Assembly: GCA_965221935.1 (NCBI GenBank)
Contig: CBDCSZ010000009.1
Location: 17,214-81,213 of the forward strand
From: JAPOXR01 sp965221935
Lineage (GTDB): Bacteria; Pseudomonadota; Alphaproteobacteria; Rhodobacterales; Rhodobacteraceae
Length of the DNA stretch: 64,000 nucleotides
Direction of reading: 5' to 3'
Of this stretch, positions 10,199 through 19,744 are shown piece after piece (the first letter of the stretch is position 1; every line of letters starts with the position of its first letter). Position numbers and translations under genes: made by a program. The notes under the pieces were generated by a model that saw only the letters and a program-made list of their open reading frames with translations, made no database searches and was not told the DNA's origin.

Positions 10199-12011
10199 GG
10201 ACGTCTCCTCTCTGTTTTGACGCGCAGCTCGGCTGGCGTTTTCTGTGGCGCACTGTGACGCCGTTTGGAGGGGGCGTCCACTCCATCGCTTTCTGGTCCT
10301 GCCGCGGGTCCGCGTCGACAATCTGGCGTCGAAGGCGCTGTCGCTGGCCCTGCGCGGGCTTGCGGAACGCTGGGAGGCGAACCACGGCTGCCGCCCGGTC
10401 CTCTGCGAGACCTTCATCGATCCGACCCGCTTCGACGGCGCCTGCCACAGGGCCGCCAACTGGGAGACGATCGGCATGACGGCCGGAAAGCGCAGCGGGC
10501 GCGGCGCCAAGCCGGCCAAGGAGATTCTGGTCCGGCCGCTGGACCCGGAGTTCCGCGCGGTCCTGAAGGGGGAGACGACACCCCCGCCGCGGCCGAAACG
10601 CCGCTCTCCTTCCGCCTCCGGCGACTGTTTCGCCGCGATGTGGTCCCGGATCGCCGACGCGGCCGCCGACATCGCCGCGCGCCGCGACGAGACATGGATG
10701 AAGCGGCGCCGGACGCTGAACACCCTGATTATTATGCTTTTCGTGTTCCGCCTGGCGCTGTCGCGCGGACAGAAAGGCTACACAACCGTGACCGCGGAGC
10801 TGTGGGACCAGTGCCGCCGCCTCGGCGTCGCGCTGCCGCAGCCGGAGCCGGTGGCCATCTCCTCGATCGCCAAGGCCCGGGCCCGCGTGCACGAGGACGT
10901 GTTCCGCGACCCGCACCGCGGGATCCTCGCCCGCGACACGCGCGGCCCGGACTGGAACGGACACCGGACCTTCGCCGTCGACGGCTCCAAAATCAACCTG
11001 CCGCGGCCGCTCGCCGAGGCCGGATACCCGCTCCCGAACGGCGGCTCCCGCTATCCGCAGGGCCTGCTGTCCTGTCTTTACCGCCTCGGCAGCCGCATGC
11101 CGGCCGATTTCCTCCTCACGCCCGGCGCCGACGAGCGCGCCGCCGCGCGCGCCCATCTCGGCGCCCTCTCGCCCGGCGATGTCGTGGTCTTCGACCGCGG
11201 ATACTTCTCCTTCGTCCTGCTCCGCGACATGACGGCGCGGGGACTGCACCCGGTGTTCCGCATCCAGCGCAGCTCCGCCGCCGGGTTCGACAGATTCCGC
11301 GACGGGGACCGCGACGACGCCCTCGTCAGGATCACCCCGGGCAAAAACGCCCTGCGCAGGCTGAAGGCCGCGGGCGTCCCGGAGCCGGCCTCCCCGATTG
11401 TCCTGCGCCTGGTCCGATACGACATCGGAGAAAGCCGCTGTGTGCTCGCCACGACCCTCGCCGATACGGAGCGCCACAGCCTGAAGGACCTCTCGGACCT
11501 GTATCATGGCCGGTGGGGAATCGAGGAGCTGTTCAAGATATCCAAGACAACCCCCGCGGTGGAGGAGTTCCACGGCAGAAGCGAGCGCGGCGGTCCGCCA
11601 GGAGCTCTGCGCCCGCTTCAACCTGATCGCCATGGCGCGCCTGTTCACGAACCGCGGAGACGCCGCGCTGGACGAAGCGCACGAAGGCGATCTGCCGAAG
11701 ATGCGGACGAACTTCACAAACGCGCTGGCCATGCTGGCCGGCAGCCTCGAGGAGCTGATCCTGACGCAGACGTCGGCGCTGGCCGACGCCGTGAGCCGCG
11801 TGGCGAACCCGGTTCCCGCGGCCCGGGCGCGGCTGCGGCCGGGACGGTCATTCCCGCGCCGGTCAGGAAAACCCGTCGGAAAGTGGCAGCGGAGACGACA
11901 CCAGACCGCGTGACCTGAAACCGAACCTTGCCGGAAAGGGGCGAAGCCGCCCCGGAAATGGCGCGCCCCCTTAAGGAAATGACGCCGAATCGTTAAGGAA
12001 ATGCCATTGGG

Positions 12012-12517
12012 CGATCAGGGTCCTGGCCGCCGGCAGGTCCCGCATGAGAAATCCGGGCCCCCTTGCAGTCACTGACCTGTCCGGCGGTCAGCAGCATCCG
12101 CAGCGGCCGTCCAAACCCGTCGGTGACCGTGTGGAGCTTGGAGTTCAGACCGCCTTTGGTCCGTCCGATCTTCCGTCCGGACCCCCTTTTTTGAGCCTCA
12201 GGCTCGCTGCGGTCCGGCGGGCCTTGAGATGGGTGGCGTCGGTCATCAGCGTTCCGCCGGTGTCCTCTTTGCCCGCAAGCCCCTCAAGCATGCGGGCGAA
12301 GACGCCCATCCCGCTCCAGCGTTTCCACCGGTTGCACAGCGTTTTGTGGGGGGCCGTGCTCCGCCGGCGCGTCCCGCCACCTTAAACCATTGCGATTAAT
12401 GAATATTATGCCGCTCAGGACCCGCCTGTCATCAACCCTGGGGATGCCCCTTGGCTTGGGGAAAAACGGCCGGAGGCGTTCAAGCTGCGCCTCCGTCAGC
12501 CAGAAAAGATCGTTCAT
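12012..12517 (-). pseudogene. IS5-family (IS427-like) transposase remnant
   Basis: From ATG 12517 the minus strand encodes MNDLFWLTEAQLERLRPFFP, RVLSGIIFINRNGLRWRDAP, the N-terminal DUF4096-type block of IS427-group IS5 transposases. After a frameshift the second half (KALCNRWKRW, TLMTDATHLKARRTAASL, GGLNSKLHTVTDGFGRPL) continues in another frame to the A2 boundary. Two overlapping frames are normal for IS427 members, so one shift may be programmed, but the C-terminus is cut off by A2. Its outer end probably lies near 12600 (gggttctgaccctag). Confidence 0.75.
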
Positions 12518-12811
12518 GCTGCTGCTCACTGCCCGATTTGTTGTTTTCCGGAAGTGAATCAGACACAATCGCATCTGTCAACCATTAATGGGTTCTGACC
12601 CTAGTCTGCTTCTGACCCAAAGCGGCCTTATAAGGCGCGGAGCACACGTTCAAATCAAGGGCGCGCCGCCAACGAGAATTGCCCTTGTTCCGGGTGCCCG
12701 TCTCATTTGGCATTCCGGGCCCGCGGCGACCCAAAAAATGATCCGGCATTGACTCCGTTCGACGAAATTCAGCCGGGCGGGCCTCAGTCACCTTCGACAA
12801 AGGCTGTGATC

Positions 12812-14893
12812 TTATTCGGGGCGATTGCCCTCGGTCGGCCCAGACTTCGCGGCGACGGCGTCCGCCGACGGCGTCTGCATGCCGTGCAGCTCGGCCACCG
12901 GAATGTGACAGCGGATCGCATGACCCAGTTCCGTCGGCCGCCAAGGTGGCGTCTCGTTGTCACAGATATCGCCGATACGCCGCGGGCAGCGGCGCTGGAA
13001 GGGGCATCCTTTGGCCGGGGGGAACAGATCGACCGCATCCTCGGCCGCAAGGACCGGCGCCGCGTCGGGATCGGGCTCCTGCGCCGCGCCGAGCAGCACT
13101 TCGGTGTAGGGGTGGGAGGGGAAGCGATAGACCGTCTTTGACGGACCCATCTCGCAGAGCCTGCCTTGGTAGAGGACGGCCACACTATCGGCCAAGACGC
13201 GCACCACCGCCAAATCGTGAGAGACAAAGACATAGGTCGTCCGCTGATCGGTTTGAAGCTGGAACAATAAATCCAGGACGGCGGCCTGGACCGATACGTC
13301 GAGTGCCGAGGTGACCTCGTCGCACAGAACGAGTTCGGGCTCGGCGGCAAAGGCGCGCGCCACTGCGACACGCTGTTTTTCCCCTCCGGACAACTGGCTC
13401 GGCAGGCGCTCCAGATAATCCGCGCGCAGGCGCACCCGTTCCAGCAACGCCACGCTGCGCTCCCGCAATTCGTCGCCGTGAACACCGAAATAGAGCTTCA
13501 GGGGCTGAGCCAGGATCTCGGCCACCGTGTGCCGCGGGTTGAGGGAGGCATCCGGGTTCTGGAAGATGAGCTGAACGCGTCTCTGCAGGTCCTTCGCCCG
13601 CTCATCGACCGAGGTGTTCAGACTCTCGCTTTCCTCGTACGTGATGGTTCCGCTCTGCGGCGGCCAAAGGCCGGCGATGGCCCGAAGGATCGTCGACTTG
13701 CCGCTTCCGGATTCGCCCACCAGCCCGATGGTCTCGCCACGCCGTATCGTCAAATCGATCTTGTCGACGGTCGGCGTTGCATCGGATTGCCGGCCCAGGA
13801 TTTGGTCAACGATGCCGGGCCTGGCATAGCTTATCGCCACGTTATCGAGCCGAAGAATGCTGTCCGTCTCGTCCAGGCTCGAGCGGTCGGGCCGTTTCGG
13901 CGGTTCCGGTGGTGGGAGTCGCTCGACCCGTTCGTGGAAATGGCAGCGAACGATTTCTTGCGCGGCCGCGGGCTCAAGCATGGGTCTTTCGTCTCGACAG
14001 CGTTGCTCCGCCATCGGACAGCGATCGACAAATCCACATCCCCGGCCAGCACCGCCGGGTGGCGGAGGCCGTCCGGGCATCGAGGCGGGCATGACCGCCT
14101 CCTTCAACCTGGGGATCGACAACAGCAGCCCGCGGGCATAGGGATGCGCTGGCTGCCTCAGCACTTGGCGCGCCGGACCTTCGAGCACGATCTCGCCTGC
14201 ATACATGAAGGCGATACGGTGGCTGACCCGCGCAATGGCGCCCAGGTCGTGGCTGACATAGACCATCGCAGTTCCGGTCTCGGCCGCCAAATCACGCAAC
14301 AACTCGAGGAAATGGGTTTGCGTGGTGACGTCGAGCCCGGTCGTCGGCTCGTCGAGCAACAGAACATCGGGCTCGCCCGCCAACGCCATGGCGATGGCAA
14401 CGCGCTGCTGTTGACCGCCCGAAATCTCGTGGGGATAGCGTTCCAACAGTTCCTCCGGTTGCGGCAAACGCACTTGCAGCAACAGGTCGATAACGCGTTC
14501 ACGCCGCTGCTCTTTGGCGAGCTTGGTGTGCAGCATAACCGACTCGTAGATCTGCCGGCCGATCCTCGAAGTCGGCGTCAACGCCTGGCCGGCATTCTGT
14601 GGAATCAGGGCGAGCTCACCGCCGCGAATCTCCTCGAGGGCGCTATCGTCCATGTCGAACACATTGCGCCCTTGAAACAGGGATTCGCCTTCCAACGCCC
14701 TGAGGCCGGTTTTCAGGTAGCCCATCATGGCCAGGGCCAGAGTGCTCTTGCCGCAACCCGACTCTCCAACCAGTCCAATCGTCTCGCCCTCGCCGACCGC
14801 CAGGTCGATGTTCCGCAGGATTGGAATCACGAGCCCCGCTTGGCTGGTAAAGCCGACGCTGAGGTTTTTTACTTTGACCAGTGGGTCGTCCAT
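12812..14893 (-). CDS. Double ABC transporter ATP-binding protein (DppD-DppF/GsiA-like fusion)
   Basis: A 693-residue protein with two ABC ATPase halves powering import of a peptide-type solute. In half 1, Walker A GESGCGKST is near residues 43-51, signature SGGQQQR near 158 and Walker B VLLLDEP near 177. In half 2, Walker A GESGSGKST is near 393, signature LSGGEKQR near 501 and Walker B LVLCDE near 521. Each half ends with the Cys-containing oligopeptide-transporter C-terminal motif (GFVDRCPMAEQRC; CPFQRRCPRRIGDIC). Start ATG 14893 lies 8 bp after the permease gene, so it is translated from the same mRNA. Fusion of the two ATPases resembles GsiA or YejF. It is the last gene of the operon. 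Confidence 0.93.
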   Translation of the reverse strand: MDDPLVKVKNLSVGFTSQAGLVIPILRNIDLAVGEGETIGLVGESGCGKSTLALAMMGYLKTGLRALEGESLFQGRNVFDMDDSALEEIRGGELALIPQNAGQALTPTSRIGRQIYESVMLHTKLAKEQRRERVIDLLLQVRLPQPEELLERYPHEISGGQQQRVAIAMALAGEPDVLLLDEPTTGLDVTTQTHFLELLRDLAAETGTAMVYVSHDLGAIARVSHRIAFMYAGEIVLEGPARQVLRQPAHPYARGLLLSIPRLKEAVMPASMPGRPPPPGGAGRGCGFVDRCPMAEQRCRDERPMLEPAAAQEIVRCHFHERVERLPPPEPPKRPDRSSLDETDSILRLDNVAISYARPGIVDQILGRQSDATPTVDKIDLTIRRGETIGLVGESGSGKSTILRAIAGLWPPQSGTITYEESESLNTSVDERAKDLQRRVQLIFQNPDASLNPRHTVAEILAQPLKLYFGVHGDELRERSVALLERVRLRADYLERLPSQLSGGEKQRVAVARAFAAEPELVLCDEVTSALDVSVQAAVLDLLFQLQTDQRTTYVFVSHDLAVVRVLADSVAVLYQGRLCEMGPSKTVYRFPSHPYTEVLLGAAQEPDPDAAPVLAAEDAVDLFPPAKGCPFQRRCPRRIGDICDNETPPWRPTELGHAIRCHIPVAELHGMQTPSADAVAAKSGPTEGNRPE

Positions 14894-14901
14894 CGCGAGA
14901 C

Positions 14902-15804
14902 CTAAACGGGAGCCCTTTGGGCTCGATCGATACCCAAAGCCTTGGCCAGCGCGTCGGCGCTCAAGTTGATCCCGACAATCAACGAGCTGAGCGCAGCGAG
15001 AGGCGCCAGCGCTACCCACGGCGCGAGCCACATGAAGCTGCGCGCGTCGGAAATCATCAGGCCCCAATCCGGCGTAGGCGGCGTGAAACCGAACCCGAGA
15101 AAAGACAGCGAGCTGAACGTCAACAACATCCAGGACCAACGCATGGCGCCTTCGACCAGCAGAACATCGAGCACATTGGGTAAGAGCTCTCGTCTCACGA
15201 TGGTGGACCAAGCCTCGCCTCGCGCCCGGGCGGCCGTCACGAAGTCGAGCGCCACCACATCATGCGTTGCCGCTCGCGCCATCCGCACGACCGGGATGCC
15301 GTAGAAAAATGCCAGGGTGGGAATCAGCACGGCGTAGCCGAGCCCCACCACGGAAACGATCAAGAGCAGGAACAGGATCCAAGGAAGGGCGAGAAAGGCA
15401 TCGACGATACGCATTAAGAGGTCATCGAGCCGCCCGCCGACGAGGCCAAGCAGGATGCCCAACAGACCGCCCCAGGTGACGGTGAGCACCGTCGAGATGC
15501 TCGTCACGAACAACGCCTGCCGCCCCCCGAGCATGGTCCGCGTGAGGGTGTCGCGTCCAAGATTATCCGTGCCGAGCCAGTGCTCGGAGGAGGGCCCGCT
15601 AAGGATGAGCTGAGCGTTCAGCTCTTTGAAATCGTAAGGCACGATCACCGGCGATACGATCGCCAGGACGATGTGGAAACCCAAGATTATGAGGCCCAAG
15701 AGGCCCGAAGGCCGAGAGGCCATCGCTGACAGGACAGTCAGCAATGTGACGAACGCAGTTTTCCGCCTGGCGGAGTCTGTGTTGCTCGTGGTTGTCATGG
15801 TCAC
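14902..15804 (-). CDS. ABC transporter permease (DppC/OppC-like)
   Basis: A 300-residue inner-membrane protein with an N-terminal transmembrane anchor (LLGLIILGFHIVLAIVSPVI), the short OppC N-terminal motif (SGPSSEHWLGTDNLGRDTL) and a binding-protein-dependent transport domain. The EAA-type loop is DFVTAARARGEAWSTIVRRE, which docks on the ATPase. The end TPPTPDWGLMISDAR is typical for DppC. Its start overlaps the stop of the upstream permease by 4 bp (15801-15804), indicating translational coupling. Length is normal for the family. Confidence 0.92.
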   Translation of the reverse strand: MTMTTTSNTDSARRKTAFVTLLTVLSAMASRPSGLLGLIILGFHIVLAIVSPVIVPYDFKELNAQLILSGPSSEHWLGTDNLGRDTLTRTMLGGRQALFVTSISTVLTVTWGGLLGILLGLVGGRLDDLLMRIVDAFLALPWILFLLLIVSVVGLGYAVLIPTLAFFYGIPVVRMARAATHDVVALDFVTAARARGEAWSTIVRRELLPNVLDVLLVEGAMRWSWMLLTFSSLSFLGFGFTPPTPDWGLMISDARSFMWLAPWVALAPLAALSSLIVGINLSADALAKALGIDRAQRAPV

Positions 15805-16754
15805 TGGGTTCGCATCGTCCTAAGCCTTGGATTGGCCACCATAGTCAACAAATCCGCGAAGAGGTTCAGGCCGACGTAGATGGTCGCCAGGATCAGCGCG
15901 ACGGCCTGCACCATCGCGAGGTCACGGTCAGATATGGCATCAATCGTCAAGCGGCCGAGCCCGGGATAGTTGAAGACCACCTCGATGACGACGGTGCCCG
16001 TCAGCAGCCATGCAATCGTCAGGGCGACAAGGTTGATAGTCGGCAACAGAGCGTTCGGCAGCACGTGCATGAAAACCATCCGCCAGTAGGGAACACCCTT
16101 CAGTCGTGCCATCTGGACGTAGTCACTTTCCATTACGTCGATCACGCTGGTGCGGACCATGCGCAATATGTGCGCCGTCAAAACAAGCGCGAGTGCAACG
16201 ATGGGCAGTAAGATGTCCGACAGGAATTCGAAAAGCGGCGCGTTGGGTGGCGTCGTTACGATCCCGGGAAGCCATCCAAGCCAGACGCCAAACAACAGAA
16301 TCAATATCGTGGCGGTCGCGAACTCCGGTATTGTCATGGCGAAGATCGCCGTGGTGGATATCCACAGGTCCACCGGACGATCTCGCCGTAGGCCCGAAAT
16401 AATCCCGAGCAGCACCGCGATCGGAATGCCTATGATCGACGCGGCCAAGCCGAGAACCATCGTATTGCGAAGACGCGTGCCGATGATGTCGGAGATCGGC
16501 TTCTTGCGCTTGAGGGAGATTCCGAGGTCGCCTTGGACCGCAGCGGCAGTCCATTCGGCGTAGCGGGTCAGGGCAGGGCGCTCGAGCCCGAAATCCCTGC
16601 GGCAATTCTCCAGGCGCGTCCCTTGGGCCATCCGTCCCAGATAGGCGGTGCAGGCATCGCCGGGCAAGGCCTCCACGGCCACAAACACGATGCCAGAGAC
16701 CAGCACGAGCGTGAGAAGCCCGAGCGCCAGTCTGCGAACGACTAGTCTGAACAT
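15801..16754 (-). CDS. ABC transporter permease (DppB/OppB-like)
   Basis: A 317-residue inner-membrane permease. The N-terminus has the DppB pattern (first transmembrane helix LGLLTLVLVSGIVFVAVEAL, then LPGDACTAYLG). The EAA-like loop DYVQMARLKGVPYWRMVF precedes the last helices, and the end VALILATIYVGLNLFADLL is typical. It forms the heterodimeric channel with the 14902-15804 product. The start is 219 bp from the EEP gene stop, in a segment that also occurs, diverged, at about 24.63-24.84 kb. The operon may have an internal promoter there, but no clear one is visible. Confidence 0.92.
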   Translation of the reverse strand: MFRLVVRRLALGLLTLVLVSGIVFVAVEALPGDACTAYLGRMAQGTRLENCRRDFGLERPALTRYAEWTAAAVQGDLGISLKRKKPISDIIGTRLRNTMVLGLAASIIGIPIAVLLGIISGLRRDRPVDLWISTTAIFAMTIPEFATATILILLFGVWLGWLPGIVTTPPNAPLFEFLSDILLPIVALALVLTAHILRMVRTSVIDVMESDYVQMARLKGVPYWRMVFMHVLPNALLPTINLVALTIAWLLTGTVVIEVVFNYPGLGRLTIDAISDRDLAMVQAVALILATIYVGLNLFADLLTMVANPRLRTMRTQ

Positions 16755-16763
16755 ATGGACCCC

Positions 16764-19146
16764 GATTCACGGCTGCAGCGATAAGATCGAACTAGGGTCA
16801 GATGGCCCCGTTTCTCATGTGCGTGTGCCGTTTGTTCTCGACGAAACTCGGCTTCGGGCCCGCATGCCCCTTTCCCGCGATCTACCGGTTCTATTTTACC
16901 GAAAATCGAGTGACCCAAAAGATCAGTTGACGAACCCGGGGCATGAAGGCGATGGGGTCGGGTCCACAACGAATCAGAGGTCCAGCTCGACCCAATAGGG
17001 CCGATGATCCGAGCCATCCGCAGCTTCGTCAACCCAAGCGCGCTTGACTCTGTGCGCCAGGTCAGGGGTAACAAAGCAATAATCCAGCGTCACACCATGG
17101 CCGGGCGCACGATCCGGCGGATCGGGCAGCCAAGTGATGCGATCACCGGAGCGATCGTTCACCACCGTCCAGCTATCGACAAAGCCGTCCAAATGCCCGA
17201 CCCGACCAAAGCCAGGATCAATTCCCCCAACCATCCGGACATACTCTTCACTTTCGGGCTGACTGTTGAAGTCGCCCATGACAATTGCCTCTTTTGGCAT
17301 GAGCGGCGGAGCTTCATCGTTGTGCCACCCGAGTTTCTTGCGATGCTGGGCCTCGGCCGGATCTGCCTTTGCGCTATCTCCGGTCCAGGCGCCACCACTC
17401 ACCTGCGCGTCTCGGTGGAATTCGAGCAACCGGTCAATCTGCAAGAGCCGTTCCCGGCTCGAGACCCCGGAAAGATGGAGGGAATAGACCCTGAGCGACC
17501 CTGATGAGGGCAGGTCAATGACGCCCTCAATCGCCCCCATGTTCATGTTGAAATAATCTACCGTACCTAGCTTCGGAAACACAATGAGCCGAGAGGAACG
17601 AATGGGCCAGCGAGACAGCATCATCGGTCCATGTTGGCGACGGCGATTGAAAACGGTGCCATGTTCATCACGCTCGCTGGCGTCCATGTCGAACGCTGGA
17701 CAGAAGACCGAATAGAACTCCTTCAGATGACCACGAAGGATTTCCGGTTGATCGCTTCCACCACTGCGTTTCCAGAAACGCTCAACTTCTTGCAAACAAA
17801 CGATGTCGGCGTCACGCACGGTATCGGCGATTCGACCAAGATCAATTTGCTGGTCGAGCCCCAGTCCGAAACGAATGTTGTAGGAAACGAGCTTCATCGT
17901 GTCTTCCTATAACGTTTGCCATGAACGCGCCCGAGCATCTTGCGAGGAATGCCTCGCGCGGCGTAGGAACGGCCATCGGTCATCCGTCATGACCGGCGGC
18001 ATTTAGGCGTTTTCCATTCTAACGGAACCGGCCCGCCCGCCCCGACGACCCCCCATTTCGAGAATGGCTTGGCTGATCGGGAGGGGAGCGGGCCGGAACC
18101 GGTCCACAAGGATGGAAAATGCTTTATTCGCTCACGTGCACCGTGTGGTAGCGGACGGCGTCGTCGAACACTGGCTCCAAGCCCGAAACCCGCGCGCTCG
18201 TGACAACGACCTGATTGACGTGGAAGGGAATGAACGATCCGCCCTCCTCGTAAAGGATCCTCTGCAGCTCATGGAACAGAGCCGTGCGTTTCTCGCGGTC
18301 GAGCTCTTGGCGTGCGTTGTCCAGCTTCTTATCGAATTCGGGACGGTTCCAGTAGGTCTCGTTCCAGGACGCGCCGCCGCGGTAAGCTTCGTTGAGGATC
18401 TGATCGGCGGGTCTCTGGCCCCAGCTGGTCGTCGATGCTGGCACCTGCATCCAAACGTCCGACCAATAGCCGTCTGACGGGGCCTTCACCAGATTGACCT
18501 TGATGCCGGCCAGAGCGACCTGTTGCTGGTAGACCTGCACCATATCGATCCAGAAGGCTCTAAGATCGCTGGTGGTGACTTCGATTTCGATGCCGTCGGG
18601 ATAACCGGCCTCGGCGAGCAGCCGCTTGGCCTCGTCGATCTGCTGCGGGCAGTCGATGTTCGCGCGATATTGATCGCCCGTCCACACCGGGTTATCACAG
18701 GTAACGACGCCGCCGCCAGGGCCAAGAACGAGGTCGATCATGGCCTGACGATCGGCTGCTATGCGCAGCGCCTTACGGACGCGGGCATCGGTGAAAGGCT
18801 CGGTGTCGGTTCGGAAGGCGATGGACGCCCGCCAATCGCCCGTGGCCACGTGCTGCAGCTTGAACTTCGGGTTGTTTTCGAAAAGCTCCGTCTCTTTTTG
18901 GGAAACATGGCGAAGCATGTCGATTTGGCCGCTTAGCAACGCTTGCCCGCGCGCCTGCACATCTGGGATCGAGATGATCTCGACGGTCTCGATGCCCGGT
19001 GGTCCCTCCCAATAGTCGGGGTTCGCCTTCAGGACCGTCGTGCCTTCAGGATCAAGCGTTTCTAGAATAAACGGCCCGGTCCCTATGCCCGTCTGCCCGA
19101 TTGTGTCGCCCGAGCCTTCCGGAGTCATCCGAAGGCGATAATCCAT
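16764..19146. repeat. Long direct repeat, copy 1 (EEP gene and binding-protein gene)
   Basis: The segment recurs at 24631-28188, apart from an ISAzo13 insertion. Its central about 1.9 kb is almost identical (one difference seen), while the first about 210 bp differ at roughly ten positions and the last part at several. In copy 1 both genes are intact. Confidence 0.9.
16974..17897 (-). CDS. Endonuclease/exonuclease/phosphatase (EEP) family protein, copy 1
   Basis: A 307-residue protein with the metal-dependent EEP fold of DNase I and phosphoesterases. Visible motifs are SYNIRFG at the start, LQEVE with catalytic Glu37, HLSG near 141, GDFNSQ near 208-213 and the terminal GSDHRPYWVEL with the catalytic Asp-His pair. 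No signal peptide, so it should be cytoplasmic. It lies between the binding-protein gene and the permease genes on the same strand (about 220-bp gaps), which suggests that the imported ligand is a phosphodiester or similar compound cleaved after uptake; that is inference. The deduced protein is identical to copy 2 at 24839-25762. Confidence 0.9.
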   Translation of the reverse strand: MKLVSYNIRFGLGLDQQIDLGRIADTVRDADIVCLQEVERFWKRSGGSDQPEILRGHLKEFYSVFCPAFDMDASERDEHGTVFNRRRQHGPMMLSRWPIRSSRLIVFPKLGTVDYFNMNMGAIEGVIDLPSSGSLRVYSLHLSGVSSRERLLQIDRLLEFHRDAQVSGGAWTGDSAKADPAEAQHRKKLGWHNDEAPPLMPKEAIVMGDFNSQPESEEYVRMVGGIDPGFGRVGHLDGFVDSWTVVNDRSGDRITWLPDPPDRAPGHGVTLDYCFVTPDLAHRVKRAWVDEAADGSDHRPYWVELDL

Positions 19147-19617
19147 CATCAGCACCGGGAAATCCGCATGGGGCGCGGACAGCGAGACCCTCACGGTTGA
19201 TGGATCGACGGCCTCGACAGACTCCATGATCGCAAGCACGGAGGCGACGGGCGAATCGAGCTCGGGGTCCTTGATCCGGTTCAACAGGTCAACCACATCG
19301 CCCGAGTCGAAGTCGGACCCATCGTGGAATTTGACCCCTTCACGCAGCTTGAACGTCCATTCGGTCGCGCTGTCGTTTGCCTGCCACGACACCGCCAGGT
19401 CGGGGCTCGGCTCTCCCGACTCGCCTGGCCGAACCAGACGATTCATCGTCTTATGTGTGACTTGCCAGAAGCGGTTCGGACTGATCGGATCGGCGTTTTC
19501 CGCACCGCCAAACCCAAGATCGTGATGCATGCGGAATGTTCCGCTTTGCGCATGTGCCATTGTTATCGGCAGCGCCGCAATGACGGCCGCTGCAATGAAG
19601 ATGCCCAGCTTGGTCAT
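18124..19617 (-). CDS. ABC transporter solute-binding protein, family 5 (DppA-like)
   Basis: A 497-residue periplasmic protein. The signal peptide is visible (KLGIFIAAAVIAALPITMAHA, cleavage after AHA, quoted with one residue trimmed at the start). SBP_bac_5 hallmarks follow: LVRPGESGEPSPDLAVSW, WTFKLREGVKFHDGSDF, RVRKALRIAADRQAMIDL, LLAEAGYPDGIEIEV and the C-terminal LFHELQRILYEEGGSFIPF. It captures the substrate for the two permeases and the double ATPase downstream, so it heads the operon. Upstream, 19618-19744 probably carries the promoter, and element C2 begins at 19745, only 128 bp from the start codon. That IS may alter expression. A broken second copy lies at 25989-28188. Confidence 0.93.
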   Translation of the reverse strand: MTKLGIFIAAAVIAALPITMAHAQSGTFRMHHDLGFGGAENADPISPNRFWQVTHKTMNRLVRPGESGEPSPDLAVSWQANDSATEWTFKLREGVKFHDGSDFDSGDVVDLLNRIKDPELDSPVASVLAIMESVEAVDPSTVRVSLSAPHADFPVLMMDYRLRMTPEGSGDTIGQTGIGTGPFILETLDPEGTTVLKANPDYWEGPPGIETVEIISIPDVQARGQALLSGQIDMLRHVSQKETELFENNPKFKLQHVATGDWRASIAFRTDTEPFTDARVRKALRIAADRQAMIDLVLGPGGGVVTCDNPVWTGDQYRANIDCPQQIDEAKRLLAEAGYPDGIEIEVTTSDLRAFWIDMVQVYQQQVALAGIKVNLVKAPSDGYWSDVWMQVPASTTSWGQRPADQILNEAYRGGASWNETYWNRPEFDKKLDNARQELDREKRTALFHELQRILYEEGGSFIPFHVNQVVVTSARVSGLEPVFDDAVRYHTVHVSE

Positions 19618-19744
19618 GATGTCCTCCCTGTTCTGGATTCCGATTCATCGCCATCCGACATTTCGCGGATGATCGCCTCGGATTGAGTGAAAAACAAAGT
19701 ATAGCACAGAATAACCCTGTGGTGGAAGGAGAGCACCAAAAAAA

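Larger units (their letters stand above)
8851..10288 (-). mobile_element. IS1111-type IS110 element E1
   Basis: Subterminal 12-bp inverted repeats gtggacgccccc (8854-8865) and gggggcgtccac (10270-10281) bound the element. The flanks join without loss or duplication to recreate the A3 sequence agccg/ctttct, so there is no target duplication, as expected for this group. The long non-coding side (8866-9178) lies 3' of the gene, also typical of IS1111. Confidence 0.9.
8395..11918 (+). pseudogene. DruA-IS4 transposase A2, split and frameshifted
   Basis: Coding sequence of the A3 type (29676-31895) runs LERLEECGILTLP, then DruA-domain sequence with a 2-bp insertion (ggagagcccc instead of ggagcccc) that breaks the frame. 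It continues ALVDRCHYLGCPRPFGPHIR to SNS at 8850, and resumes after E1 with RFLVLPRVRVDNLASKAL. All three catalytic blocks remain (FAVDGSKIN, VVFDRGYFSF, YHGRWGIEELFKISK), followed by another frameshift at 11591 (ERGGPP instead of ERGVRQ). The first residues differ from A3 (REDWDRLARRWKPWLDERIAALERL instead of VSACLRVLERL in shortened form), indicating a chimaeric left end. Confidence 0.85.
8363..12011 (+). mobile_element. DruA-IS4 element A2, interrupted by E1
   Basis: The right end (gaaatgccattggg at 11998-12011) is identical to the end of the intact copy A3. The left part is abnormal: upstream of about 8450 it no longer matches A3, so the true left terminus was lost or replaced. An IS1111-type element occupies 8851-10288. 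The right end lies inside an IS5 transposase remnant, so A2 inserted there or recombined there. Confidence 0.75.

Noticed and set aside
9179..12000. Long open frames antisense to transposase genes (for example 10185-11732 minus, 29649-31664 minus)
   Set aside because: They exactly mirror real genes in GC-rich DNA, have arginine/glycine/alanine-rich composition, no ribosome sites and no conserved motifs. They are composition shadows.
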